NCBI RefSeq assembly: GCF_026339955.1
Contig: NZ_JAPEPW010000001.1
Span: 3,684,501 to 3,748,500 of the forward strand
DNA from: Streptomyces sp. NBC_01549
GTDB lineage: Bacteria; Actinomycetota; Actinomycetes; Streptomycetales; Streptomycetaceae
Length of the DNA: 64,000 nt
Direction: 5' to 3'
Position numbers and translations under genes: made by a program. Below, piece by piece: positions 27,624-36,353 of this stretch (positions are counted from its first letter, which is position 1; each line of letters begins with the position of its first letter). The notes under the pieces are model-generated. The model was not told the origin of the DNA and ran no database searches. It was given only the letters and a program-made list of their open reading frames with translations.

Positions 27624-27725
27624 CCGCGCCCTCCCGTCGCTTCTCTCGCTGTCCGTTGCCCCGTGTGGTTTCGCGTCTCCGCGAAACAATAACGACCACG
27701 CCGGGCGCCACCCGAGACTCCATCC

Positions 27726-28928
27726 ATGCGCAGCTACTCCGACCTTTTCCGAACCCGGGAGTTCACCCCTCTCTTCCTGTCCTCCGCGCTCAACTCGGCG
27801 GCCTCGACGATCGGCGGCCTGGCCGTCGGGACGCTGGTGTACAAGGCGACGGACTCGCCGCTGCTGTCGGCGGTGAGCATGTTCGGCCCGCAGCTCGCCC
27901 AGGTGGTCGGCGCGACCACCCTGCTGTCGGCGGCGGACCGGCTGGCGCCGCGCGCCACGTTGACGGGCATCGCCCTGTCCTTCGCCGTCGGTACGGCGCT
28001 GATGGCGACGCCGGGTCTGCCGGTCTGGGGGCTGTTCCTCCTGATCTTCGTCCTGGGTCTGGTCTCGTCCCTCGGCGGCGGTGTCCGCTGGGGTCTGCTG
28101 AACGAGATCCTGTCCAAGGACGGCTTTCTGCTGGGCCGTTCGGTCATGAACATGGTGGCCGGTCTCGCGCAGATCACCGGCTATGCGACGGGCGGCGTCC
28201 TGGTGGCGGTGCTCTCGCCGAGGATCACTCTGGCGAGCGCGGCGGCCCTGTATCTCGCCGCGGCCCTCGTCACCCGCCTCGGCATGACCTGCCGGGCTCC
28301 GAGGGCCACCGGCCGCGCCTCGATCGCGCAGACCTGGCGCACCAACGCGCTGCTGTGGTCCTCGCCCCCGCGCCGGACGACGTACCTGCTCCTCTGGATC
28401 CCGAACGGTCTGATCGTCGGCTGCGAGTCCCTGTACGTGTCCTACGCGCCGGACCGGGCGGGCCTGCTCTTCGCCTTCGCGGCGTTCGGCATGTTCGTGG
28501 GCGATGTGACGACGGGCCGTTTCATCCCGCCCACGGTCCGCGGACGCCTGGGCATCCCGTTCCTGCTGCTCCTGGCGACGCCGTATCTGCCGTTCGCGCT
28601 GGGGCCGGGGGTGGCGGTGGCGGCGGGCGCGGTCGCCCTCGCCTCGGTCGGCTTCGGGGCGAGCCTGATCCAGCAGGAACGCCTGATGTCCCTGACCCCC
28701 GACGAGCTGAGCGGCCATGCCCTGGGACTGCACTCCTCGGGCATGCTCACGATGCAGGGGGTGAGCGCGGCGCTGGCCGGAACGGTCGCCCAACTCACCT
28801 CGCCCGCCACGGCGATGACGGTGATGGCGATCACGTCGCTCGTCGCGACGCTGCTGATCTCGGGCCCCCGCCAACGCCCGGAAGTGTCCACACCACAACA
28901 GAAGCAACCGGAAGTGAACTCCCCCTGA
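27726..28928 (+). CDS. MFS transporter (drug efflux-like)
   Basis: A 400-aa protein with about 12 hydrophobic helices. The start RTREFTPLFLSSALNSAASTIGGLAVG is typical of DHA-type MFS exporters in Streptomyces, and the loop after helix 4 contains GGGVRWGLLNEIL. It lacks a strong ribosome site at the ATG. The divergent winged-helix regulator likely controls it, the usual pattern for an efflux pump induced by its own substrate. The substrate is not deducible. Confidence 0.9.
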   Translation: MRSYSDLFRTREFTPLFLSSALNSAASTIGGLAVGTLVYKATDSPLLSAVSMFGPQLAQVVGATTLLSAADRLAPRATLTGIALSFAVGTALMATPGLPVWGLFLLIFVLGLVSSLGGGVRWGLLNEILSKDGFLLGRSVMNMVAGLAQITGYATGGVLVAVLSPRITLASAAALYLAAALVTRLGMTCRAPRATGRASIAQTWRTNALLWSSPPRRTTYLLLWIPNGLIVGCESLYVSYAPDRAGLLFAFAAFGMFVGDVTTGRFIPPTVRGRLGIPFLLLLATPYLPFALGPGVAVAAGAVALASVGFGASLIQQERLMSLTPDELSGHALGLHSSGMLTMQGVSAALAGTVAQLTSPATAMTVMAITSLVATLLISGPRQRPEVSTPQQKQPEVNSP

Positions 28929-29077
28929 ACCCCAAAAGGTTGTGCGATCGGAGCCGCAACTCGCCCTCCAAGGACGGGGTCGAACGGGATGACCACACGC
29001 GCACAGACTCACGCGCGGACCTCATCGGCCCCCAGGGCCCCGTTGGGCCCATCGGGCCCCGTGGAGGAGAACCAACC

Positions 29078-29920
29078 ATGTTCAGTCGCCGCATCACCGC
29101 GCTGCCGAAGGTGCTGGCGCTCGCCACCGCCGCCGTGGCCGTGACCGTCGCCGCCCCCGCGGCACACGCCGCGCCCGCCAAGAGCGCGACCGCGGTCGTC
29201 GTCGGCCAGAAGCTGTACTACACGGCGGCCGCCGGTCAGACGAATCACCTGTCCATCTCCTGGGCGCTCGGCGCGTTCGACCCGGATTCCCAGCTGAGCG
29301 ACTTCATTTACACCTTCGACGACACCGTCAGGATCTCCCTCGGCGCGGGCTGTGTCCGCCCGGCCGGCGGCGACGACACCAAGGCGGTCTGCACGGTGAC
29401 CGAGCCCAACACCTCGGCGTCCGACCTCGACTCCCTGATCGTCGATCTCGGCGACGGCAACGACACCGCGACGACCGGCAACGCCAGCGGCGGGTACACG
29501 AGGATCTACGGCGGGCCGGGCAACGACACCCTGACCGGCCACGGCGTCGACGTCCTCTACGGCCAGGGCGGCAACGACCGTCTCTCCGGCGGTGGCGGGG
29601 TCTACGACGAGGGCGCGAACGGCGGCGCGGGCAACGACACCCTCGTCAACTGCAGCGCCGAGTGTCACGGTGGCGCGGGCAACGACAGCCTGTCGGGTAC
29701 GAGCGGCGACAACTCGCTCTTCGGCGACGACGGCAACGACAAGCTGTACGGCAACGCGGGCCGGGACCTCCTTCAGGGCGGCCGGGGCGACGACACCCTG
29801 TACGGCGGCGCGGGCGACGACAAGCTGTACGGCAACAGCGGCAACGACGTCCTGCACGGAGGTGCGGGCAAGGACTTCCTGTCCGGCGGTCCCGGCCGCA
29901 ACAAGACGTACCAGAACTGA
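29078..29920 (+). CDS. Secreted RTX-type calcium-binding repeat protein
   Basis: The ATG at 29078 has GGAGGAGA 8 nt upstream. The 280-aa product has a Sec signal peptide (cleavage after AHA near residue 28) and a beta-rich N-terminal domain. From about residue 125 there is a run of RTX nonapeptides of the form GGxGxDxLx (GGPGNDTLTG, GGAGNDSLSG, GGRGDDTLYG, GGAGDDKLYG). In RTX proteins each pair binds calcium and folds into a parallel beta roll outside the cell. There is no hydrolase domain, so the role may be structural or adhesive. The terminator at 29967 lies between it and the convergent GntR gene. Confidence 0.92.
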   Translation: MFSRRITALPKVLALATAAVAVTVAAPAAHAAPAKSATAVVVGQKLYYTAAAGQTNHLSISWALGAFDPDSQLSDFIYTFDDTVRISLGAGCVRPAGGDDTKAVCTVTEPNTSASDLDSLIVDLGDGNDTATTGNASGGYTRIYGGPGNDTLTGHGVDVLYGQGGNDRLSGGGGVYDEGANGGAGNDTLVNCSAECHGGAGNDSLSGTSGDNSLFGDDGNDKLYGNAGRDLLQGGRGDDTLYGGAGDDKLYGNSGNDVLHGGAGKDFLSGGPGRNKTYQN

Positions 29921-29966
29921 TCCGTTCGCGGGGCAGCCCGGTGGGCGTGAGGAACGCGTCCCGGCG

Positions 29967-29995
29967 GGCTCTCGGCCTCCTGAGGGCCGAGAGCC
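29967..29995. terminator. Bidirectional hairpin terminator
   Basis: GGCTCTCGGCC and GGCCGAGAGCC form a perfect 11-bp stem between two convergent genes. Confidence 0.75.
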
Positions 29996-30012
29996 TGATC
30001 GTCCCCGTGAGG

Positions 30013-30696
30013 TCAGGCCTTGCCCGTCCCGGACCCCTCGACGGCCCGCAGGGCCTCGATGACGCTGGCCACATGAGCGCGGGCGGCCGCCTCGGCGCGC
30101 TCCGGATCACGCGCGGCGATGGCCTCGACGAGGGCGAGGTGTTCGCCCAGCGAGACCTGGGGGCGCCCGGACTGCAGCGCCAGCCGGAACTGGTGGCGCA
30201 CGATCTGTGCGTTCAGGCGGGTGAGGAGTTCGGCGGCGGTGTCCTGGCCGGAGATGTCCCGGACGAAGTCGTGCAGTTGGCGGTTGAGCTCGGAGTACTT
30301 CAGCGGCTCGGCCGCCTGCACGGCGGCGCGCAACTGCCCTCCGAGCGCGAGGAGTTGCGTGATCTGCGCATCGGTGACCCGCTCGGCGGCCTTGGCCGCG
30401 CACAGTCCCTCGAGCACCCTGCGGCACTCGTAGATGTCCACCGCCTCGCTCACGGACACGGTCCGGACCCGGGCCCCGCGGTTGCGGATCCGCTCCACGA
30501 GACCGTCGGCGGCGAGATCGACGAGCGCGGCCCGCACACTGGCCCGCGTGACATCGAACTGTTCGGCCAACTCGGCCTCGACCAGGCGCTGTCCTGGCAC
30601 CATGTCACCGGCGAGGATGGCCCTGCGCAGCGCGACGAGGGCCTGCTCCTTGGCAGCGGCGCCGCTGCCTTTGGCACTGCCGGTAGCTGGGGACAC
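30013..30696 (-). CDS. GntR family regulator, FCD (FadR-C) type
   Basis: A 227-aa protein from a GTG with GGAG 8 nt upstream. The winged helix is at about residues 17-75 (ALVALRRAILAGDMVPGQRL, VTRASVRAALVDLAADGLVER). The C-terminal all-helical FCD domain includes DIYECRRVLEGLCAAKAAE and a metal-site-like ELNRQLHDFV segment. Members usually sense organic acids and regulate catabolic genes. No target operon is adjacent: the next genes to the right are broken. Truncation nearby may have removed its partner. Confidence 0.92.
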   Translation of the reverse strand: MSPATGSAKGSGAAAKEQALVALRRAILAGDMVPGQRLVEAELAEQFDVTRASVRAALVDLAADGLVERIRNRGARVRTVSVSEAVDIYECRRVLEGLCAAKAAERVTDAQITQLLALGGQLRAAVQAAEPLKYSELNRQLHDFVRDISGQDTAAELLTRLNAQIVRHQFRLALQSGRPQVSLGEHLALVEAIAARDPERAEAAARAHVASVIEALRAVEGSGTGKA

Positions 30697-30842
30697 GTAC
30701 GTACTCCTTCGGTCTCGAGCTCCTGGAGCGCCTCGGGCCTCCTCGAGCTCTCCGCTCTCCTTGGAGATGGTTACCGACCGTAGGATGGGTACACAAAATC
30801 GTCAACAATCTGGCGGCGAGACTTGGGATCCGACCGGGCTCG

Positions 30843-31052
30843 TCAGGCGCCGGTGGACACCTCGACGAGGTCCTGCCGGCTGTGTTCCAGCAGCTCGCCC
30901 ATCTCGCCGACCTCCGGGTCGATCTCCGCGGCGCGCGGCGCCACGTCCTTGAGCATGTCGAGGGTGGCCATCGCGAGCGCGAGGGCGTCGTCGCAGCGGT
31001 CCTCGCCGAGCAGGGACTCGATCTCGAAGGCGAGACTGGCGAGCGTCTCGCG
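30843..31052 (-). pseudogene. C-terminal fragment of an unidentified helical protein
   Basis: About 70 codons (ETLASLAFEIESLLGEDRCD, then ALAMATLDMLKDV and GEMGELLEHSRQDL) end in a proper stop. The frame upstream runs into the rhomboid remnant with no start codon or ribosome site of its own. The helical, Leu/Glu-rich text looks like real coding sequence that lost its 5' end at about 31050. I do not recognise the family. Confidence 0.5.
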
Positions 31053-31518
31053 TCTTCGGATTCCTCGCCGCCTACCGAGGGGTGGTCCGCTTCCTCGGGC
31101 TGAGCCTGCTCATCGCGGTGACCAGCGGCCTCACGGTCTGGTTCCTCGAGCAGGGCAACGTGGACACGGTCGGCGCCAGCGGCCTGATCTTCGGGTACTT
31201 CGGCTATGTCGTGGTGCGCGGACTCTTCGACCGGCACCTGATCGACACCCTGATCGGTGTCGTCATGGCGCCTCCTTCGCCTACATGCTCACCGTGGCCG
31301 TGCCCGGGACACCGGGGGTGAGCTGGCTGGGACACCTCGGAGGGCTGATCGGCGGCCTGGTCGGGGCCCGGCTCTTCCGGGGCCGACGCCCCCGGCCCGC
31401 CAAGGACACCCCCTCGGGCGGCGGCACCGGCCCGACCCCCCGCGGCGCCCTCCAGCCCCGCCCCGACAACCCCCGCGCCGACCTCCACAAGGAACTCGGC
31501 GACCTGGGCCTGCTCTAG
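31052..31518 (+). pseudogene. Rhomboid protease pseudogene (5' truncated, frameshifted)
   Basis: The remnant starts inside a membrane helix (VFGFLAAYRG). It retains the nucleophile motif VGASGLIFGYFGY, and after a frameshift near 31265 it continues as GASFAYMLTVAVPG, VSWLGHLGGLIGGLVGA with the catalytic His, and a Pro-rich tail. The frameshift fits loss of one G in the GTCATGG run. The first helices and the outer His-Gly loop are missing. The left break coincides with the break in the minus-strand fragment, so one event removed the shared upstream region of two divergent genes. No product is expected. Confidence 0.75.
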
Positions 31519-31776
31519 GCCCTGTCGTCAAATTCCCGTCTGCTCGCGACGTCGGGGTGATCCAGAGTCGGCGTCCCTCCCGCGTGCGGCATGCCTCACT
31601 CTGGTGGGCCCGAATCGCATGGCCGTCTGTGGGTACGGGCCATCCGTGGGCCAGGACGGTGCCGTCATCCGCCCAGACGAGCACAAACCCGGCAACCTTG
31701 TCACATGCCCGTAGGGCACGTGATCGGGGGCTCCCAGGCCCTGTCAGTAGAAGGACGACCCTGGAACGAGGCATGC

Positions 31777-32985
31777 ATGACCCAGGCGGATCGCAGGGGA
31801 TCGGCCGGCGTGGCCACGAGACGGAGGAACGAAGGGACGGTCGTCGAGGAAGCGCCATTGCCGCAGGCGGCCCCCGTGACGCGGGTGATCGCGGCCGGGC
31901 CCGGCGCCCGGAAGGACCGGCTCGCCGCGTTGGACGGGCTGCGATTCCTGGCGGCGCTGTCGGTGGTGCTCTTCCACTTCGTCGGCCAGACTCCCGGTGC
32001 GATGATCGTCGTCTGGGGGCGCCCGTACCGGAGCACCTTCCCCGAGCTGCACGGCTACTTCGCCTTCGGACGGCTCGGTGTCGACCTGTTCTTCCTGATC
32101 AGCGGGTTCGTCATCTGCATGAGCGCGTGGGGGCGCACCCCGCGGGACTTCTTCATCTCACGCGTGACCCGTCTGTACCCGATGTACTGGATCGCGATCG
32201 TGGTGTCGGTGTGTTTCGTCTACTTCGCCGACAGCCCGTTCGGGCACCCCAACCCACGGCTGCTCTTCGCGAACTTCACGATGTTGCAGACCCCGCTCGG
32301 TGTGGCCAACCTGGACCCGGTCTACTGGACGCTCTGGCCGGAACTCTGCTTCTACCTCACGTTCGCGGTCGTGGTGTGGAAGGGCCTCACCCACCAGCGG
32401 GTGGTGATCTTCTGCGGGTTGTGGACAGTCGCCGCGGTGCTGGCGCCCGCCGCTCACATCCCGCTGCTCACGCTGATCGTGAACCCGACGTCCGCCCCGT
32501 ACTTCATCGCGGGCATGGCCTTCCACCTCATGTACCGCTATCGGCCGACACCGCTGCTGTGGGGGATCGTCGCCATGTCGTGGCTGCTGGCGCTGCACTT
32601 CCTGCTGGCACCCCACGGCGGCCGCAACAACTGGGCCACCTGGTCGCCCTGGCGCGGCTGGCTGATCCTCCTGACCACGGTGTTCTTCCTGCTCGTCGGC
32701 GCCATCGCACTCGGCTGGACCCGCCGGATCCGCTGGCGCGGACTGACTGTCGCGGGCACGATGACCTTCCCGCTCTACCTGCTGCACGACACGATCGGAA
32801 TGACCGTCGCGCACCACTACGGCGACCGGGTCGACCCCTCGGTCCTGGTCGCGGTCACGGTGAGCGCTCTGGTCGTACTGGCGTATCTCGTGCACCGGTT
32901 CGTCGAGCGCCCGATCGCGCTGGCCATGCGGCGCTCGCTGCACACCGCCGCGTTCGGACTGCCGGCGCCGACGCGGCGCTCCTGA
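31777..32985 (+). CDS. Acyltransferase 3 family membrane protein (copy 1)
   Basis: A 402-aa protein with about ten hydrophobic helices from the ATG at 31777 (GAGG 5 nt upstream). The family motif RLAALDGLRFLAALSVVLFH, with its catalytic His, lies at about residues 47-66, and FGRLGVDLFFLISGFVICMS follows. Members (OafA/NolL type) move acyl groups from acyl-CoA to sugars or macrolides at the membrane. A paralogue lies at 38423, and the two flank a sedolisin and an ABC module. It likely decorates cell-surface glycans or an exported product. Confidence 0.92.
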   Translation: MTQADRRGSAGVATRRRNEGTVVEEAPLPQAAPVTRVIAAGPGARKDRLAALDGLRFLAALSVVLFHFVGQTPGAMIVVWGRPYRSTFPELHGYFAFGRLGVDLFFLISGFVICMSAWGRTPRDFFISRVTRLYPMYWIAIVVSVCFVYFADSPFGHPNPRLLFANFTMLQTPLGVANLDPVYWTLWPELCFYLTFAVVVWKGLTHQRVVIFCGLWTVAAVLAPAAHIPLLTLIVNPTSAPYFIAGMAFHLMYRYRPTPLLWGIVAMSWLLALHFLLAPHGGRNNWATWSPWRGWLILLTTVFFLLVGAIALGWTRRIRWRGLTVAGTMTFPLYLLHDTIGMTVAHHYGDRVDPSVLVAVTVSALVVLAYLVHRFVERPIALAMRRSLHTAAFGLPAPTRRS

Positions 32986-33221
32986 CCGGACGAGAGCACG
33001 GCGGGCGGTGACCGCCGTTCGCCGCTGCGACGGGCGTCGGCCGCGCCCTCGCGTCAAGAACGTGCCTGCCAGGAAGGCATGTTCGCGCTGGAAGGTCCTG
33101 TTTGGGCAAAGGGTTCGGCATCGACAGTTCAACGGTCTTGTCCTGTGCATGTCTCACTCGATGAGATGCACGGAGACCACTTCGTGCGACGCAGGACCAC
33201 TCAGGACCACTAGGGGGATTC

Positions 33222-34598
33222 ATGCACATAGCCCGTACCCGACGGAGCGTCGCGGCTTCCACGGCCGCCACCGCCGCTCTCGCCGCCGCCGCGCTGGCGA
33301 CCGCCCCGCTGGCCGGCGTCACCGCCGCCGTACCGCACACCAAGGCGGTCCCGGCCACCGCCGGCCACACCTTGGTCCATGGCGTGGCCAGCCCGCTCTC
33401 CAGTGAGCAGTGCCAGGCCAAGTGGCACATCGCCTGCTACAACCCGCTCCAGTACCGCACCGCGTACGACCTCAACGCGCTGTACCGCAAGGGCATCACG
33501 GGCAAGGGGCGCACCATCGTCATCGTCGACTCGTTCGGCTCCCCGACGATCCAGCACGACCTCGACGTCTACAGCAAGCAGTTCGGTCTGCGCAGCACCA
33601 AGGTCGACGTGGTCAAGTGGGGCAAGGTCCCCGTGTTCGACCCCAAGAACTCGGACATGACCGGCTGGGCCGGCGAGACCACCCTGGACGTCGAGATGGC
33701 CCACGCCGTGGCGCCCGACGCCAAGATAGTCCTGGTGGAGACGGCGGTCGCCGAGACCGAGGGCGTCACCGGTCTGCCGGAGATGATGGACGCCGAGAAG
33801 CACATGATCGACCACGGCGTCGGCGATGTCATCACCCAGAGCTTCGGCGCCACCGAGGACACCTTCCCCGGTTTCGACAAGGGCGACTTCTCCAGCATCA
33901 AGAAGCTGCGCTACGCCTTCCAGGACGCGAACCGCAAGCACGTGACCGTCCTCGCCTCCTCCGGCGACGGCGGCGCCACCGACCTGAAGGCGGACGGCAA
34001 GACCTACTACGACAAGCCCGTCAACTCCTGGCCCTCCTCGGACCCGTTGGTCACCTCCATCGGCGGCACCCAGCTCCACCTGAACGACAAGGGTCAGCGG
34101 GTCAAGCCCGACAGCGTCTACAACGACTACGGCTCGGGCGGCGGCGGCCAGTCCCACGTCTTCACTCGCCCGGCCTTCCAGAACGGCGTGAAGAACGTCG
34201 TCGGCGCCCGCCGCGGCACCCCGGACGTGTCGCTGGCCGCAGCGGTCAACGGCGGCGCCTGGATCTACTCCAGCTACGACCCGACCGCCATCGGCTGGGA
34301 CGTCACCGGCGGCACCAGCGAGGCCAGCCCGCTCTTCGCGGGCATCGTCGCCCTCGCCGACCAGGCGGCGGGCCACCGGGTGGGCAACATCAACGAGGCG
34401 CTGTACGACCTCTCCAAGCGCTCAGCCCACCACGACAAGAGCACCGGCATCGTCGACGTCAACGACGGCACCGACAACTCGTACGAAGGCGTCACCGGCT
34501 ACAAGGCCGTCGACGGCTACGACATGGCCACCGGTGTGGGCACCGTGGACGCCCTGCGCTTCGTTCCGGCCCTCGCCCGGGCGACCCACCGCGGCTGA
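33222..34598 (+). CDS. S53 sedolisin-type peptidase
   Basis: A 458-aa secreted protease with a signal peptide (about residues 1-35) and a short propeptide-like region. The catalytic residues are visible: E152 and D156 in GETTLDVEMAHAVAPDA (the E-x3-D pair), the oxyanion Asp in SSGDGGATD, and Ser366 in GGTSEASPLF. The C-terminal calcium-site region (VTGYKAVDGYDMATGVGTV) is present. The family is active at acidic pH. The true start follows GGGGG 5 nt upstream. A perfect hairpin at 34658 ends the transcript. Confidence 0.95.
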   Translation: MHIARTRRSVAASTAATAALAAAALATAPLAGVTAAVPHTKAVPATAGHTLVHGVASPLSSEQCQAKWHIACYNPLQYRTAYDLNALYRKGITGKGRTIVIVDSFGSPTIQHDLDVYSKQFGLRSTKVDVVKWGKVPVFDPKNSDMTGWAGETTLDVEMAHAVAPDAKIVLVETAVAETEGVTGLPEMMDAEKHMIDHGVGDVITQSFGATEDTFPGFDKGDFSSIKKLRYAFQDANRKHVTVLASSGDGGATDLKADGKTYYDKPVNSWPSSDPLVTSIGGTQLHLNDKGQRVKPDSVYNDYGSGGGGQSHVFTRPAFQNGVKNVVGARRGTPDVSLAAAVNGGAWIYSSYDPTAIGWDVTGGTSEASPLFAGIVALADQAAGHRVGNINEALYDLSKRSAHHDKSTGIVDVNDGTDNSYEGVTGYKAVDGYDMATGVGTVDALRFVPALARATHRG

Positions 34599-34657
34599 CA
34601 CCACGCCGCCGCACCAGGGCTTCCCGGGGCTCCTTCCCTGAGACCTGCCTGCCATGA

Positions 34658-34686
34658 GACGGCCCGGGTTCCGTACCCGGGCCGTC
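34658..34686 (+). terminator. Hairpin terminator after the S53 peptidase gene
   Basis: GACGGCCCGGGT and ACCCGGGCCGTC form a perfect 12-bp stem with a 5-nt loop, 60 nt after the stop codon. Confidence 0.75.
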
Positions 34687-34761
34687 CGCGGGCTCGTGGA
34701 GTCCGCGCAGCGTGCGCCCATGACCGTGGGCGTGCGCCGTCATTGGTGTCGGGTGTGGATG

Positions 34762-34986
34762 TCAGGCAGGCCGAGGCGTGATGCTCACCGCGCGGTAGTC
34801 GTAGCCGTCCTGTTCGAAGCCGGGGGCTTCCCATGTGAGGTCGACCTGCTGTCCGGGCGACAGTGTGCGGAAGCCGGCCGTCCGGACGTCGGAGAAATGG
34901 CCGAAGCAGCCGCCGGGAGTCTCGGGCGAGTCGAGCACGCCCCACCCTTCCTCGTCGTTCCACTCGCGGACGATCGCAGTCACCAT
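34762..34986 (-). CDS. Divergent cold-shock domain protein
   Basis: A 74-aa protein resembling a cold-shock (OB-fold) domain: VREWNDEEGWGVLDSPE in place of the usual KWFNAEKGFGFI, then GGCFGHFSDV like the second RNA-binding motif, then PGQQVDLTWEAPGF. Aromatic residues in the RNA-binding strands are partly kept. It may bind RNA or single-stranded DNA. This divergent form is common in Streptomyces. No strong ribosome site is seen; GTG at 34983 is an alternative start. Confidence 0.85.
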   Translation of the reverse strand: MVTAIVREWNDEEGWGVLDSPETPGGCFGHFSDVRTAGFRTLSPGQQVDLTWEAPGFEQDGYDYRAVSITPRPA

Positions 34987-35055
34987 GGGTGGAACCCTAC
35001 GGGCTCGGTCGCTCGATCCGGCGGGCCGCAGGCCGCGTATCCGCAGAGGCGGTGC

Positions 35056-35736
35056 CTACCAGCCGAGGACCGCGGGACCGCGGCTGAGTCCGGTCTTGTG
35101 GAGCCATTCCTCCTGGACGTCGCGGTTGCGGGTGTCTATGGAGAGGTAGACCGCGTGGGTGCCGGGGGCGGGTTCGGTGCACTGCTTGGTCCACACGCTG
35201 TTGAGGCAGAGTTGCACTCCGCAGAGCTTCGACGAGGGCAGGCCCCGCAAGGCCCCCTCCCAGGACACGTCGAATCCCAGCGGGCCCACGGCCTGGACCA
35301 TGAGGTCCAACTCCGCCTCCGTGCAGCTCTCGTCGTGCTCGCGCACCGTGAACGGCGGAGTGCTCCAGCCGGGCAGTTCCAGTTGCAGTCCCCATTCCTC
35401 GATCAGGGGCCACACCTCGGCGAACACGGAGCGCAACTCGACTTCCACGCGGTGGGCGTAGCCCCCGCGCAACGCGTCGGTCCGGGCGACCGCCCGCCAG
35501 AACTCGACCAGTCCGTCCGGCGAAAAGGGGCTGTCGTCACGGCAGGTGAAGGCGCCCCACGAGAAGTGGTGGCGCGCGTGGCGGAACTGCTCCACTGTCA
35601 CGACAGGTCCGACCTCGGGGGAGAACGGGTCGTCGGCCCACTCCGCGTAAGCACCCAGCAGCTCACGGGCGCGCCGCAGCGCGCTCATGGCGTCCGGCAA
35701 CGGCTCGAGTACCTGATAGAGCAGGGACATCCCCAC
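35056..35736 (-). CDS. Hypothetical protein, conserved-looking
   Basis: A 226-aa protein from a GTG with GGGAGG 7 nt upstream. I do not recognise the family. It is rich in Trp, Glu and aromatic residues, with no signal peptide or membrane segment. Helical text at the start (ALRRARELLGAYAEW) gives way to mixed sequence with two Cys near the C-terminus. Good ribosome site and codon use make it a real gene. It lies upstream of the cold-shock-like gene on the same strand, 69 nt away, and may be co-transcribed. Confidence 0.75.
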   Translation of the reverse strand: MGMSLLYQVLEPLPDAMSALRRARELLGAYAEWADDPFSPEVGPVVTVEQFRHARHHFSWGAFTCRDDSPFSPDGLVEFWRAVARTDALRGGYAHRVEVELRSVFAEVWPLIEEWGLQLELPGWSTPPFTVREHDESCTEAELDLMVQAVGPLGFDVSWEGALRGLPSSKLCGVQLCLNSVWTKQCTEPAPGTHAVYLSIDTRNRDVQEEWLHKTGLSRGPAVLGW

Positions 35737-35854
35737 GGCGCACCTCCCGGAGGCGGAGCGTACGCACGGCGCGTGTCGGCGTCGCCCGAATTACGGCCGT
35801 GCCTCGTAGGACGCGCCATCGACCGCCTTGACATTCCTGCCGCGCCTCCACCAT

Positions 35855-35880
35855 GCTTGTATTAATGCATTAACACAAGC
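35855..35880. promoter_or_regulatory. 26-bp palindrome, likely GntR operator
   Basis: GCTTGT and ACAAGC arms flank a perfect TTAATGCATTAA core (35862-35873), with only one mismatched pair overall. It is AT-rich in a GC-rich genome and sits 20 nt before the GntR start codon. GntR regulators of the YtrA type bind such palindromes in their own operon promoter. The operator role is inferred; the palindrome is seen. Confidence 0.75.
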
Positions 35881-35900
35881 ACACTGGGCACACTGTGGTC

Positions 35901-36353
35901 ATGGAAGGTGATGTGGTCGAGTACCGGATCGACCGTGGCAGCGGTGTACCGGCCTACGTACAGATCGTGGAGCAGACCGAACGGGCGCTCCGGATGGGCA
36001 CGTTGAAGGTCGGGGACAAGCTGCCCACGGCCAGGGAGGTGGTGGCGGCGACCGCCATCAACCCCAACACCGTGCTGCGGGCCTACCGCGACATGGAGCA
36101 GGCCGGTCTGGTCGAACTGCGCCGCGGGCTGGGGACCTTCGTGACGCGGTCGCTCGCGCGGCCCGGCGCGGAGGACGACTCGCCCCTGCGTGCGGAGCTC
36201 ACCGACTGGATGGCACGGGCACGGGCGGCGGGACTCGAACGGGCCGACATCCTCGCCCTGGTCACCGCCACCCTGGACACCTACGACAACGAGCGGGACA
36301 GCCACACCCCGGGCGACCGGGAGCGGAAGAGGAGGAAGCATGACCGGGCCTGA
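35901..36353 (+). CDS. GntR family regulator, YtrA type
   Basis: A 150-aa protein with a short C-terminal domain, as in the YtrA group: VEYRIDRGSGVPAYVQIVEQ at the start, then KVGDKLPTAREVVAATAINPNTVLRAYRDME as the helix-turn-helix. GTG at 35913, with GGAAGG before it, is a possible alternative start. It overlaps the ABC ATPase gene by 14 nt, so the three genes form one operon. The palindrome just upstream is its likely autoregulatory site. Such operons often respond to cell-wall-active antibiotics. Confidence 0.92.
   Translation: MEGDVVEYRIDRGSGVPAYVQIVEQTERALRMGTLKVGDKLPTAREVVAATAINPNTVLRAYRDMEQAGLVELRRGLGTFVTRSLARPGAEDDSPLRAELTDWMARARAAGLERADILALVTATLDTYDNERDSHTPGDRERKRRKHDRA

Noticed and set aside
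26658..29012. 784-codon frame covering the HTH regulator and the MFS gene
   Set aside because: Only the part after the ATG at 27623 has a ribosome site and family motifs; the rest lies antisense to the MFS gene.
31519..31776. Possible IS end: GGCCCTGTC occurs at 31519 and 31737
   Set aside because: The two words are in the same orientation, not inverted. The text between them encodes nothing I can identify as a transposase, and no target duplication is seen.
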